DNA of 23,000 bases, from assembly GCA_003086555.1 (NCBI GenBank), contig QEFN01000016.1, forward strand, positions 1-23,000. The letters run 5' to 3'. Both the position numbers and the translations under genes were made by a program. How positions within the stretch are numbered: the stretch's first letter is position 1; every line of letters starts with the position of its first letter. The DNA is from Sulfolobus sp. SCGC AB-777_G06 (GTDB taxonomy: Archaea; Thermoproteota; Thermoprotei_A; Sulfolobales; Sulfolobaceae). Below the pieces are notes generated by a model. It was not told where the DNA came from, made no database searches, and was given only the letters and a program-made list of their open reading frames with translations. Of the stretch, positions 14,535 through 22,946 are shown in pieces.

Positions 14535-17500
14535 ATGATAAAACTACATTCGGTAATTCTTTTAATACTTTTTATGATAAATCTGTTAACATTCTTTGGC
14601 ATATCTACAAATACTTATGCATCTTATGTAGGACCAGATATTGGGAACTCACAACTTATAGGCTATTTGAACCCTCAACAACCAATATGTATAGGCATCC
14701 TCATACCGCCTAAAAATATGAATGAACTTTACTTATTAGCTCAGGAAGTAGCTTACCATCAGATAAAGCCAATTCCTACTCCGGAATTATTTTCAATGTT
14801 TGCCCAAAAGGATAAGGAGGATCAGATAATAAAATTCTTGAATGAAAATGGTTTCCGACTTGTCTATAAGAGTCCCTTCGCCATTATAGCTGAAGGATAT
14901 GTATATCAAGTAGAAGATGCGTTCCATACTAAATTAGCTCTATATAAATATGGTAATGTTTTCTATTATATGCCTGTGACAGAACCAATAGTTCCGTCCG
15001 AATTTAGTGGTGTTATGATTCAAGGTCTAACTAACTATACTAACGTAAACTATCAACTAAACCTGATCGAGTTAGGAAAAGTAAAGGGGAATACTCTCAT
15101 ACCTTATATTAATTCCGCAATAGCTAACGTGACTGGGTTTAAGTATCTATCATTCGCCGCTAATATGTACACTCCTCAAGATATAGTTGGTGCTTATAAC
15201 ATTACACAAGGAGGAAAGAATGTAACAATAGCGATAATTGATGCTTACGGGGATCCAACAATATTACAAGACCTTGCTTTATTCGATAAGGAGTTTCATT
15301 TACCTTCAGCTAATATATCCATTATTCCAATAGGTCCTTATCATCCTATTTTCGGTTTAACTACTGGTTGGTATTTGGAGACAGCTTTAGATGTTGAAAC
15401 AGCTCATTCTATAGCTCCTTTTGCACACATCGATTTGGTAGTCCCGTCGAGTGATACGTTTATCCCTGAGGCAATAGATTATATTGTCTCTAATGATGTT
15501 GCTCAAGTAGTGTCGATGAGTTTTGGTATTCCTGAGAACGTTTTAGGTGCATCTGGACTGTTTATCGTTTTACAGGGAACAGCTTATCCAAATACACCAT
15601 ATTGGGATTATTACTTCGCCTTAGGAACTGTTGAAGGAATAACCTTTCTGGCATCATCTGGCGACGAGGGTGCAACGGCAGGAGGGCTTTCAACTTATAG
15701 TGGTGTATCTTATCCAGCCACAAGTCCTTTTGTAACTGCTGTAGGAGGAACGACATTATTCGTTAACGTGACATCAGGGTATTTATCGACAGAAAATTCT
15801 ACGGCAACTTACGGGTATGAAACAGCTTGGTCTTTTGATAACATGTTCTTCTTCCCGTATGTAGCCTCTGACGGAGGTTATAGCGAAATATATCCTAAAC
15901 CATGGTACCAAATAATGATCAACGGTTCAACTAGGTCAAGTCCAGATGTAGCAGCTGTTGCTAATCCCTATACTGGCGAATTAGTATATGTTTTAGGACA
16001 GAAGGTAGTAATAGGAGGTACTAGTTTATCCTCTCCTATATGGGCTGGTATTATAGCGGATATAATATCTCAGACTCATAAACCAATAGGGCTCTTGAAT
16101 GACATACTTTACTGGATATACTCTAACTCCACATTATATCAGAAAGCTTTCCATCAAGTTACATTTGGGTTTAACGGGCTATATACTGCTCATTCAGGTT
16201 ATAACTTAGTAACTGGGTTAGGATCTCCTGATTATTACTGGTTACTTAAGGCTGTTGAATATTATGAATCGATACCAAGGCTGGACGTATCGGTCACAGC
16301 TGTGGAACCTAACGTTCAATATCCATGGTTTATGTATAATTCTACGTTCATGATTATTTCTAAGGTATCCTATCCTAATGGAACCGAGGTTACGAACGGA
16401 AGCTTTAATGCTTACATATATACGACCAAGGGATTACTTACCTCGTTACCTCTGATCTTTAACGGCTCTTACTGGGAGGCAGTATACACAATTGAACCCA
16501 CCAATCCTCCAAACATATGGTATATAGTAGTGAACGGAACAGTTGGCAAATTAAGCGGAGTCGGAGCTTATGAGATAGACATAGGTCTCTCAGTTAACAT
16601 AATTTCACCGGTGCCTTTCCCCTACGGTCTATCTATACCGCCTAACTCTCCATTTTCTATCGAAGCTTGTGTGTATTATCCAAATTTAACCCCTGCCAAT
16701 GTATCCTTAGAAGCTCATTTCGTTCAAAATAATGCTGTGGTATATAACGTAACGCTTTTACCTACTTCCACTCCAGGTTTATATAAAGGGGTATTTGCTG
16801 TAGTCACTCCGTCTAAAGAAGGAGTTTTTGTAATGTTTGTTAATGATACCTACGGCAGTGCATTCTCTTATGAGACCATAGGAGGGCTTAACTTGATCAC
16901 TTGTATTCTCACTCCTATTGATGATGGATTTCCATCAATTTCACTTAGTCAGAACGTTACCATATTAGCTTTTACATATGATCAATCTGGATTAGGTATA
17001 TTCACAAGTAACGTAACGGCATATATATACTCGCCTAAGGGGAATTTAGTTGGTAAAGTGAACCTAACACCTGCAACTGAAGCAACCCAGTTCGGCGTCT
17101 ACAATTTGTTCGGTTTCCAAGAGGGTAATTTTACTGTCCCAGTGAATGCTTCACCAGGTTTCTATAGAGTAGTAGTAGTAGGGTTTTATAACGGGTCTAT
17201 AGGCTTAGAAGAGATGAATTATACAACTTACTTCTATGTTTCTCCCTCAACTGCATCTGTAGATGTTAAAAGCGTAGGTCAAGTATTCGAAGGCCAATAC
17301 ATAAAAGTCTATGCTAATATAACTTATCCTAACGGAACCGAGATAACTACTGGTATATTTACAGCTACACTAATACCATATCAGAACGAGAATCAACAGA
17401 TTTTTTTAGAGTCTGAAAACGAGGTTCCACTTCAATATAACTCTACATTGAAAGAGTGGGTGGGTTTACTTAGAGTGCCGGGAGGTATAAATGCTACTGT

Positions 17501-18443
17501 ATATACTGGGAACTCTATATACTCTCTAGCTGGTCCTTGGAAAATAGCTATATCCGGGGCAAGCTATAATGGGTACAACTCTCTATCTTATGGAGGGTAT
17601 GTTCAGGTTGAACCTTATGTTTATTTGCCATCACTAAATCTAGGCTCATCAAAAATAATATATTTACCGTTGATAACTGAAGTAAATGGTACTTATGAGA
17701 TTCAAGGAGTTTATATTCCAGCTCTAAATCTCTCAAACGGAAAATATATGATACAGAATTCAATAATAGGTTCCCTAGTATCTCAGAACTCAACTGTGAT
17801 TGTAGAGGGATCAACAATATCAACTATTACTTCTTTAAATTCTAATTTAGAGTTAATAAATACGAAAATAGAGAATAATCAGGTAGGAATATACTCAAAG
17901 GGTTCTAATATAACATTAAGTTCAGTAACTTTTGAGAATATAAATCTAGCTCTGAAATACGTAAATAGCAGTATAGTTACATCCGGTACGAGTTTTATAA
18001 ATGTTAGTAAAATAAGCAACTTCCCAACGCCTCAACTTTCCTACCCCAATCAAATCGCCTATCCTACGTCCTACATATTGGCTAATATAACCAATTATAA
18101 CACCACTGTGTTGAAAATCATAAAAGTTCTAGTGGATGGTAAACCGGTGAACTTTAGTGTAAGTCAGGGAATTAACGGAGTAGAAGTTAAGATACCGTTT
18201 AACTCAACCGAGATGCCTTCTGGAGTGAATGCTGTCTCACTCAAGGTTTATAATGGTATGTATTACGATCTTTCCTTTAGTGTAGATAATCAATATCCGT
18301 TCCAGAGTTTATCGTCATCAGTAGCTTCTTCGGTAAGTTCAACTAGAACATTAGCGTTGTCGTTAGGTTTGGTAGCTATAATCTTGTCCGTCTTAGCTAT
18401 AATTATAACCTTTAGGAAGGGAGGTGGTAAAAGTGATAAATGA
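14535..18443 (+). CDS. Large surface-anchored S53 (kumamolisin/sedolisin) acid protease
   Basis: 1302-residue extracellular protease. Parts in order: signal peptide (residues 1-30), pro-kumamolisin activation domain (about 35-200), catalytic S53 domain (about 205-575), several beta-sandwich-like domains with many N-glycosylation sequons (about 580-1100), a short beta-helix-like stretch (about 1125-1195), and one C-terminal transmembrane anchor with a basic tail (about 1270-1302). Catalytic residues are visible: Glu282 and Asp286 (LETALDVETA), Asp377 (SSGDEGA) and Ser497 (GGTSLSSP). The calcium loop keeps TGLGSPD (560-566), but Gln541 (FHQVT) stands where the usual Asp ligand is. Sedolisins work at acid pH, which suits an acidophile's surface. 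The PNGase-like gene is coupled downstream. Confidence 0.93.
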   Translation: MIKLHSVILLILFMINLLTFFGISTNTYASYVGPDIGNSQLIGYLNPQQPICIGILIPPKNMNELYLLAQEVAYHQIKPIPTPELFSMFAQKDKEDQIIKFLNENGFRLVYKSPFAIIAEGYVYQVEDAFHTKLALYKYGNVFYYMPVTEPIVPSEFSGVMIQGLTNYTNVNYQLNLIELGKVKGNTLIPYINSAIANVTGFKYLSFAANMYTPQDIVGAYNITQGGKNVTIAIIDAYGDPTILQDLALFDKEFHLPSANISIIPIGPYHPIFGLTTGWYLETALDVETAHSIAPFAHIDLVVPSSDTFIPEAIDYIVSNDVAQVVSMSFGIPENVLGASGLFIVLQGTAYPNTPYWDYYFALGTVEGITFLASSGDEGATAGGLSTYSGVSYPATSPFVTAVGGTTLFVNVTSGYLSTENSTATYGYETAWSFDNMFFFPYVASDGGYSEIYPKPWYQIMINGSTRSSPDVAAVANPYTGELVYVLGQKVVIGGTSLSSPIWAGIIADIISQTHKPIGLLNDILYWIYSNSTLYQKAFHQVTFGFNGLYTAHSGYNLVTGLGSPDYYWLLKAVEYYESIPRLDVSVTAVEPNVQYPWFMYNSTFMIISKVSYPNGTEVTNGSFNAYIYTTKGLLTSLPLIFNGSYWEAVYTIEPTNPPNIWYIVVNGTVGKLSGVGAYEIDIGLSVNIISPVPFPYGLSIPPNSPFSIEACVYYPNLTPANVSLEAHFVQNNAVVYNVTLLPTSTPGLYKGVFAVVTPSKEGVFVMFVNDTYGSAFSYETIGGLNLITCILTPIDDGFPSISLSQNVTILAFTYDQSGLGIFTSNVTAYIYSPKGNLVGKVNLTPATEATQFGVYNLFGFQEGNFTVPVNASPGFYRVVVVGFYNGSIGLEEMNYTTYFYVSPSTASVDVKSVGQVFEGQYIKVYANITYPNGTEITTGIFTATLIPYQNENQQIFLESENEVPLQYNSTLKEWVGLLRVPGGINATVYTGNSIYSLAGPWKIAISGASYNGYNSLSYGGYVQVEPYVYLPSLNLGSSKIIYLPLITEVNGTYEIQGVYIPALNLSNGKYMIQNSIIGSLVSQNSTVIVEGSTISTITSLNSNLELINTKIENNQVGIYSKGSNITLSSVTFENINLALKYVNSSIVTSGTSFINVSKISNFPTPQLSYPNQIAYPTSYILANITNYNTTVLKIIKVLVDGKPVNFSVSQGINGVEVKIPFNSTEMPSGVNAVSLKVYNGMYYDLSFSVDNQYPFQSLSSSVASSVSSTRTLALSLGLVAIILSVLAIIITFRKGGGKSDK
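18419..18426 (+). promoter_or_regulatory. Ribosome binding site that decides the PNGase start
   Basis: GGAGGTGG inside the last codons of the protease gene complements the 16S rRNA 3' end. It sits 6 bases before the GTG at 18433, better than for the GTG at 18424 (which it overlaps) or the ATG at 18445. Confidence 0.55.
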
Positions 18444-20211
18444 AATGAGAAAATTCTTTGTTTCATTTTTAGTTTTTCTTATAGTTTTTTCTCCTACATA
18501 TTACTCTCTAAATAGTGTAAATATTCATGAAAATACCTTAACAATCTCTAGGCCTCAACTCTTTTATAACATCACCTCGCCTATCCTTAAAGGGTTTACA
18601 GACCCTAAGTATTACTCCTTCCAGGCCTACGAGGTAAAGCCTCCTAACGTTACACCAGTTATAATTCATGTAGCCACCAATGCAATATTTAATAACACCG
18701 GTTTGACGCCAGAGAACTTCACCATTAAGGTTCCTAATGGTAGTTATAGCATGGTTATAATGAACGTGAGTATTTCGGAAAGTAACGGTACTCAATACGA
18801 TAGGCAGGTTTACATATTTATTAATGGTGTCCCTATATTTTGGGGCTCTACTCAAGAGATCAATAATTCTACCGCTTCTGTAGACTTAACCATGTTTGAG
18901 AACTTATTAGTGGGCAGAAATGTTACGTTTCAAGCCGTTATAGAGAACTTCTATGATGCTAAGCTAAACATAACGGGTGTTTACCATCTTAATATTACTC
19001 TATTATTGTATCCCGGTATCGAACCCAAGGGCTTACCTAATATGTTTATCCCTCTCTTCGTGTCTAAGTACAACTACTCTTATATCATTCTCAATCCTTT
19101 AAATCCCTCCACTAGCCAAATAGTTAATATTCCTAACGGAACATATATGATGAAACTACTGATTTATGAAGAAGGAGGAGGGCTTGACGAATTCTGGTAC
19201 ACCAATGAGCCTGCTACAAGAAGTATTGAAGTATATTACAATGGTAGCCTTGTCGGTGTGGTAAACCCGTACCAAACTATCTATTCTGGAGGAATAGATC
19301 TATTCTGGTGGAAACCTATGCCATCCATTAATGCCTTAGCATTTCATACACCGTATATAATCGACCTTACTCCTATGTTAGCTCTAGGTAATAAAGGTGT
19401 TATTACGGTTCATGTCACAAATCTAAGGGAGGCATTACAGATCACTGGGTCTACTGCTTTTGATTGGGATATTGCAGGCGTATTAATGCTATGGGTTAAC
19501 ACTTCTAATCCACTTATCTCAGGCAAGTTATTAACGAGCTATACAAGATACGTAGACTCTACGCCCATATTTACTGCTGGGTTCTCAGGAATATATTACC
19601 AAGAGGTAGGGAACTACCTCGTAAATTACTCGGCAGTTTTGAAGTTTAAGAGCGGTACTGAATATTCTCTAGTGACACAAGAAGGTAGGTTTACTGCATA
19701 TCAGACTTTTAATAATATATATGAGAAAGCTTATCTAGATGAAACGTTTAGCGAATATTCACTAGAAAGCGGATTAGTAAACTCCTCAATGGTCATAAGA
19801 GGCAACTATCCTATACTGTTACAATTCTCGGCGTTTGCAACTCCAATATCCAATCCCAATGTAATTCCTTACAACTTGACTTATATTCAGAACGGTACAC
19901 TATCATTAGGATTATATTACTACTTTAGTACCTCCTATTCTTCGAGTAATAATACTATGTGGATCAAAGAAAATGAGACAAGTATAGGAGGGTTCAGTGG
20001 CATCTTAGAGATTATAAACAAATATGGCGGGGCATTACTAGTAAGCCTTACATCTAATAATGCCCTAACTGAAAAGAGCCTTACCGCCAAGTTCCTAGTT
20101 AACGGTGAAGGCTATGAAGAGTTATTTAACGCTGAAGCTTCGCAAAACAGTACCACTAATTTAGCTGGCTACTACATTAAGATCTCAGTGAACTATATTC
20201 CGATTAGCTAA
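18433..20211 (+). CDS. Secreted PNGase A-like peptide N-glycanase
   Basis: About 592 residues with a signal peptide and no membrane anchor at the C-terminus, so it is likely secreted. The sequence matches the PNGase A family (peptide-N4-asparagine amidase A), which releases whole N-glycans from glycoproteins at acid pH. Key segments (counting from the upstream GTG at 18424) are YDRQVYIFINGVPIFWGST (125-143), GLDEFWYTNEP (253-263) and IYSGGIDLFWWKP (286-298). The C-terminal half is beta-rich. Many Asn-X-Ser/Thr sites suggest the enzyme itself is glycosylated. The gene overlaps the protease gene by 11 bases with a strong ribosome site, so the two enzymes are made together. Glycan removal would open glycoproteins to the protease. 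That joint role is inferred. Confidence 0.85.
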   Translation: MINEMRKFFVSFLVFLIVFSPTYYSLNSVNIHENTLTISRPQLFYNITSPILKGFTDPKYYSFQAYEVKPPNVTPVIIHVATNAIFNNTGLTPENFTIKVPNGSYSMVIMNVSISESNGTQYDRQVYIFINGVPIFWGSTQEINNSTASVDLTMFENLLVGRNVTFQAVIENFYDAKLNITGVYHLNITLLLYPGIEPKGLPNMFIPLFVSKYNYSYIILNPLNPSTSQIVNIPNGTYMMKLLIYEEGGGLDEFWYTNEPATRSIEVYYNGSLVGVVNPYQTIYSGGIDLFWWKPMPSINALAFHTPYIIDLTPMLALGNKGVITVHVTNLREALQITGSTAFDWDIAGVLMLWVNTSNPLISGKLLTSYTRYVDSTPIFTAGFSGIYYQEVGNYLVNYSAVLKFKSGTEYSLVTQEGRFTAYQTFNNIYEKAYLDETFSEYSLESGLVNSSMVIRGNYPILLQFSAFATPISNPNVIPYNLTYIQNGTLSLGLYYYFSTSYSSSNNTMWIKENETSIGGFSGILEIINKYGGALLVSLTSNNALTEKSLTAKFLVNGEGYEELFNAEASQNSTTNLAGYYIKISVNYIPIS

Positions 20212-20248
20212 TTTTTCCCTACTAACGTTTTTTGTCTGTTTTGATAAA

Positions 20249-20257
20249 CTTAAAATT
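20249..20257 (+). promoter_or_regulatory. TATA box of the gluconate dehydratase remnant
   Basis: CTTAAAATT lies 21-29 bases before the ATG at 20278. It shows that the promoter and start of the broken gene are intact. Confidence 0.45.
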
Positions 20258-20277
20258 GTAGAATAGAGATATTTCTT

Positions 20278-20526
20278 ATGTCAAAGATTTCTCAAATAGA
20301 GCCTATATTATTAGCTCATCCCGAAAAAGGGAGTGCCACATGGGCTTCAGTGATGATACTTGTAAGAGTAGTGACCTCAGATGGAATGATAGGATATGGA
20401 GAAGCTGTCCCTACACTTAGAGTTATTAACGTATATAATACTATAAAACAAGTAGCTAAGGGTTATATAGGAAAAGAAGCAGAGGAGCCTGAGAGTTATC
20501 ATAGACCCTCCAAAAAAACCTATTAA
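20278..20526 (+). pseudogene. Gluconate dehydratase, N-terminal fragment only
   Basis: 82 codons. The first about 70-75 residues match the N-terminal capping domain of Sulfolobus gluconate/galactonate dehydratase of the enolase (mandelate racemase) superfamily. This is the enzyme that feeds the non-phosphorylated Entner-Doudoroff pathway. Matching segments are [23 protein letters not shown] and [19 protein letters not shown] full enzyme has about 395 residues. Here similarity ends at about 20500, where the sequence becomes the antisense of a transporter gene, and a stop follows soon after. All catalytic residues are lost, so this is a remnant. Another copy elsewhere in the genome is possible. 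Confidence 0.85.
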
Positions 20527-21375
20527 TAATACAGAAGGAACTACGAGATTAAACAAGAAAAAAACACTACCTAGAATCATTACAAAAAGTACCGCAGAAG
20601 TAATCCTCTCCCTGCCCAGTTTGTCCGAAATATAACCGATAATAGGTCTACTAATACCGCTGAGCAAGGGAAAGATTGTAACTAATAAAACGAGGAGATC
20701 TTTGGGAGAAAGTGCGGAAAGAGAGGAAGAGAGAACAGTTAGGGGCACGGCTGACGTTGCAAAGGAGACGTATATTAACCACCATGTGAGTGTTCTGACC
20801 ACTTTAGTTGGCTTTTCACCCTTCACTTTCTTGGGATAATCTACTATAAATAATAAAACGGGCAGTATCATTAACTCTACGAGTCCAATCACAAGGGTCG
20901 GTAACCTGAAGTTTGTAGCTGAAGTAATAAAGGGATTTGCTATAGCTGAACCTAAGCCGAAACCTAAGGATACAAAGCCCGTTGCAAATCCTCTCCTCGT
21001 AGGAAACCACTTAACAGCTAGGTTAGCTGCTATCCCGTAAAGGATCCCTTCGCCGATACTCCCGAGAGACCAGAACACGTAAAATTCGTAAATGGAAGAG
21101 CTAAAAGATGTCCCCAAAAAACCAAATGCCGAAAGTAAAGCCGAGATAATACCTATTCCTTTAGGTCCCCTATAATCAGCAATACCTCCCCCTATAATCT
21201 GGAAGGTCGTAGAAAATACTGTAAATAGAGTGAAAGCTACCTCGATCTCTACCAAGGAAGCATTAAACCCAGACTTAAATAACGGTAGGAGTGCATTCCA
21301 GGCATACTGATAAAGAGAGTTAAATGACATTACCACAAACCCTATTACTATTATAAATGTTCTACTCCTAACCAT
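20377..21375 (-). pseudogene. MFS transporter (oxalate/formate antiporter-like), 3' end lost
   Basis: 332 codons. Residues 1 to about 292 are a normal major facilitator of the OFA-like type. Helix pairs are visible, with GGGIADYRGPKGIG in loop 2-3, WFPTRRGFATGF in loop 4-5 and GYISDKLGRERITS in loop 8-9. From about residue 293 (ITLRLLCFF onward) the frame reads the antisense strand of the gluconate dehydratase remnant, so the last 40 residues are not native. At least two C-terminal helices are missing compared with about 380-400 residues in relatives. The convergent layout of two genes that both lost their 3' ends points to a deletion between them. Function is doubtful. The substrate may have been an organic acid. 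Confidence 0.8.
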
Positions 21376-21405
21376 TTACTTCCTTACTTCTATTTTGCGA
21401 CAAAG

Positions 21406-21414
21406 TTTTATATA
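21406..21414. promoter_or_regulatory. Shared divergent TATA box
   Basis: TTTTATATA lies about 27 bases before the GTG at 21437 on the plus strand. Read on the minus strand (TATATAAAA) it lies about 35 bases before the MFS start at 21375. It may therefore drive both directions, with the spacing better for the plus-strand small gene. Confidence 0.5.
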
Positions 21415-21436
21415 CGGTTGTTGATAGGTTTTCAAA

Positions 21437-21565
21437 GTGGGTTATAAATCAAGACTCTATCATATAGGTAGGTGGAGATACTATTTAAGGGCAAGGTACC
21501 ACCTGATGATGAGTAGGAAAATGGCAATAAAAGTGGCTAAGAGGAGATGGTTAGATAAGTTCTAG
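21437..21565 (+). CDS. Candidate 42-residue very basic small protein
   Basis: GTG start, TAG stop at 21563-21565. The product has 13 Arg/Lys, 2 His and only one acidic residue (Asp40), with five Tyr and two Trp (for example GRWRYYLRARYHL at residues 11-23 and VAKRRWLDKF at 33-42). A promoter with ideal leaderless spacing precedes it (TATA at 21406-21414). The composition suggests a nucleic-acid-binding or ribosome-associated peptide. The AT-rich surroundings do not favour so many Arg (AGG/AGA) and Trp codons by chance. No family is recognised, and it could still be a remnant of a larger gene. It was found by reading the gap, since it is below usual length cut-offs. Confidence 0.5.
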   Translation: MGYKSRLYHIGRWRYYLRARYHLMMSRKMAIKVAKRRWLDKF

Positions 21566-21650
21566 CGAGCAATTACACCGGTGTGTGGTCTATACAATTT
21601 TACAATTTTATTGCTTAACACATTTTAATGACGAATTATAAAGATTCCAT

Positions 21651-21983
21651 ATGGCAAAAGTACTCTTCCTAATAATGTCAGATGATCAAAAGTTCGATAT
21701 GGGAATGAGAATGGCATATAACAGTCACTTTAAAAAGAGATATGAAGATGTGAAAGTAGCCTTCTTCGGGCCTAGCCAAAAGAGATTGACGAAACTCGAA
21801 GGAGAAACTAAGGAAATGTTTCAGAAAATGCTCGAGGAAAAAGTGATAGATTCCGCTTGTATTGGTGTTGCAAAGAATGAGGGGTTAGTAGAGAAACTAA
21901 CCGAAATAGGAATAAGGCTCGAGCCAATGGGAGACAGAGTAGCATATTATGTTAACAACGGATATGAGGTAATAACATTCTGA
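21651..21983 (+). CDS. DsrE-like family protein
   Basis: 110-residue single-domain protein of the DsrE/DsrF-like fold, related to sulfur-carrier proteins. The first strand is AKVLFLIMSDD. The second is DVKVAFFGPSQKRL (33-46). The Cys at the usual position is Cys70 (IDSACIGVAKNEG, about 66-78). In related proteins of sulfur oxidisers this cysteine holds thiosulfate or persulfide, but many stand-alone members have no known role. It is cytoplasmic and has no gene partner on its strand. TATA-like sequences lie in the AT-rich stretch at about 21597-21625. A link with the TauE permeases in the same window is possible but unproven. Confidence 0.82.
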   Translation: MAKVLFLIMSDDQKFDMGMRMAYNSHFKKRYEDVKVAFFGPSQKRLTKLEGETKEMFQKMLEEKVIDSACIGVAKNEGLVEKLTEIGIRLEPMGDRVAYYVNNGYEVITF

Positions 21984-22317
21984 CTGGGAAACCACAAGTG
22001 ATTTTTCTATAGACCATATATTAAGATTATTGTGAATTTTTTGTAAAAATCTATTTAGCAAGAGGACATAAACCAGTCCTAATTTATGATTAATACTTAG
22101 TAAAAAACCTTATACCCTAATTTTTAAGATTAATTCTAGGATTAATAAAGATTATATACAGATAGAGATTATATAGATAAATTTAATCCGTAGAAAAATG
22201 GTACTTGTTATACTTTATAAATATCACAAAAAGTTCACAAGAATCTTCAAATTTTGAAAGAAGGAAAACACTAACTTTTTAAAAAAGATAGAAACAACAT
22301 GAAAATTTTCTACAAGG
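21984..22317. other. 334-base noncoding stretch between dsrE-like gene and tRNA
   Basis: Very AT-rich with no protein-like frame. AGATTATATA occurs twice 17 bases apart (22149-22158 and 22166-22175). On the minus strand, T-rich DNA at about 22279-22290 follows the tRNA and could end its transcript. Nothing else is supported. Confidence 0.5.
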
Positions 22318-22408
22318 CGCCGCGGGGTGGACTCGAACCACCGACCACCGGGTTTCTATGCAAAACCCGGCTAACAGCCCGGCGCTCTGCCAACTGAGCT
22401 ACCGCGGC
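22318..22408 (-). tRNA. tRNA-Asn (GTT) with an 18-base intron
   Basis: All arms pair: acceptor GCCGCGG with CCGCGGC, D-arm GCTC with GAGC, anticodon stem CCGGG with CCCGG, T-arm GGTGG-TTCGAGT-CCACC. The anticodon loop is C-T-G-T-T-A-A after splicing, giving anticodon GTT for Asn, and the discriminator base is G. The mature length is 73 and CCA is not encoded (CCT follows). An intron of 18 bases sits between positions 37 and 38. A TATA-like TTTAAATT (minus strand, about 22428-22436) lies about 24 bases upstream. Confidence 0.9.
22354..22371 (-). other. tRNA-Asn intron (18 bases, position 37/38)
   Basis: The splice sites fit a relaxed bulge-helix-bulge. CTGU of the anticodon loop pairs with AUAG near the intron 3' end (C-G, U-A, G-U, U-A). 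A three-base bulge AA^A separates this from the anticodon stem, and the 5' cut lies in UA^G. The intron starts with GCCGGG, a copy of the exon sequence before the anticodon. Confidence 0.75.
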
Positions 22409-22946
22409 ACCGCGTTATTTAATACATCAATTTAAACTTTAATGTTTTTCGATAAGTTTTCCAGCTACGAAACCGTTATGAAGTCTAAGGAGGGAATAAT
22501 AATACTGATTAACATTTTGAAATCTTTGGAATTACATATACGTGGTACAAAATAAGTGACGAGTGAGTCATAAAGATATAATGAAGAGAAAGACTATTTA
22601 GAATTAATAGAGTAATTACTGTTCTATATATCATTTCTTTATCCAGCAGGCTACTCCTTATCTGTTTTCCTTAGTAAGATTAAACTCATAAAATTCTAGA
22701 TAAAAATACTATAGTGTTAGTGTAGAATATTATACAATATCTGAACAAGTGTTTTCCTTATCTAAGCTATCCTCATTCTTTTCTCGTACTTTCTCAGCTA
22801 TTGAAGCCCAGTCTAAGGAGTACGGAATAAATGTTCCTATAAGCGTTCTAAGAGAGGAGCAAATAGAATTTAAAGGACCTTATCCTCTCCTATTCTCATT
22901 TCCAGATTTTATAGCTATAAAATCTAACCCTTAATATCAATTGAAT
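22409..22946. other. 538-base poorly coding tail region with gene debris
   Basis: The first bases hold the tRNA promoter. A 37-codon frame (22442-22555) has MKSKEGIIILINILKSLEL, loosely like the first helices of an archaeal winged helix, but it is too short to call. From 22704 a frame without start reads protein-like sequence to the stop at 22934 (GTG at 22749 is the only internal start). Its family is not recognised, and it has the look of a 3' fragment. No intact gene is supported here. Confidence 0.45.

Noticed and set aside
21503..21515. TGATGA as C box of a C/D guide RNA
   Set aside because: No matching D box (CTGA) follows at a suitable distance, and the bases are explained by the small reading frame.
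22149..22182. Pair of AGATTATATA repeats as start of a CRISPR or origin repeat array
   Set aside because: Only two short copies 17 bases apart in very AT-rich DNA, with no spacers and no further units.
22350..22376. Reading the gene as tRNA-Cys, since GCA appears in a hairpin loop
   Set aside because: That hairpin lies 12 bases too far from the D-arm. The GTT loop is in the right place and the splice sites fit.
22442..22555. 37-codon frame as a small winged-helix protein
   Set aside because: It is too short, has no promoter at the right distance, and only a weak resemblance to a first helix pair.
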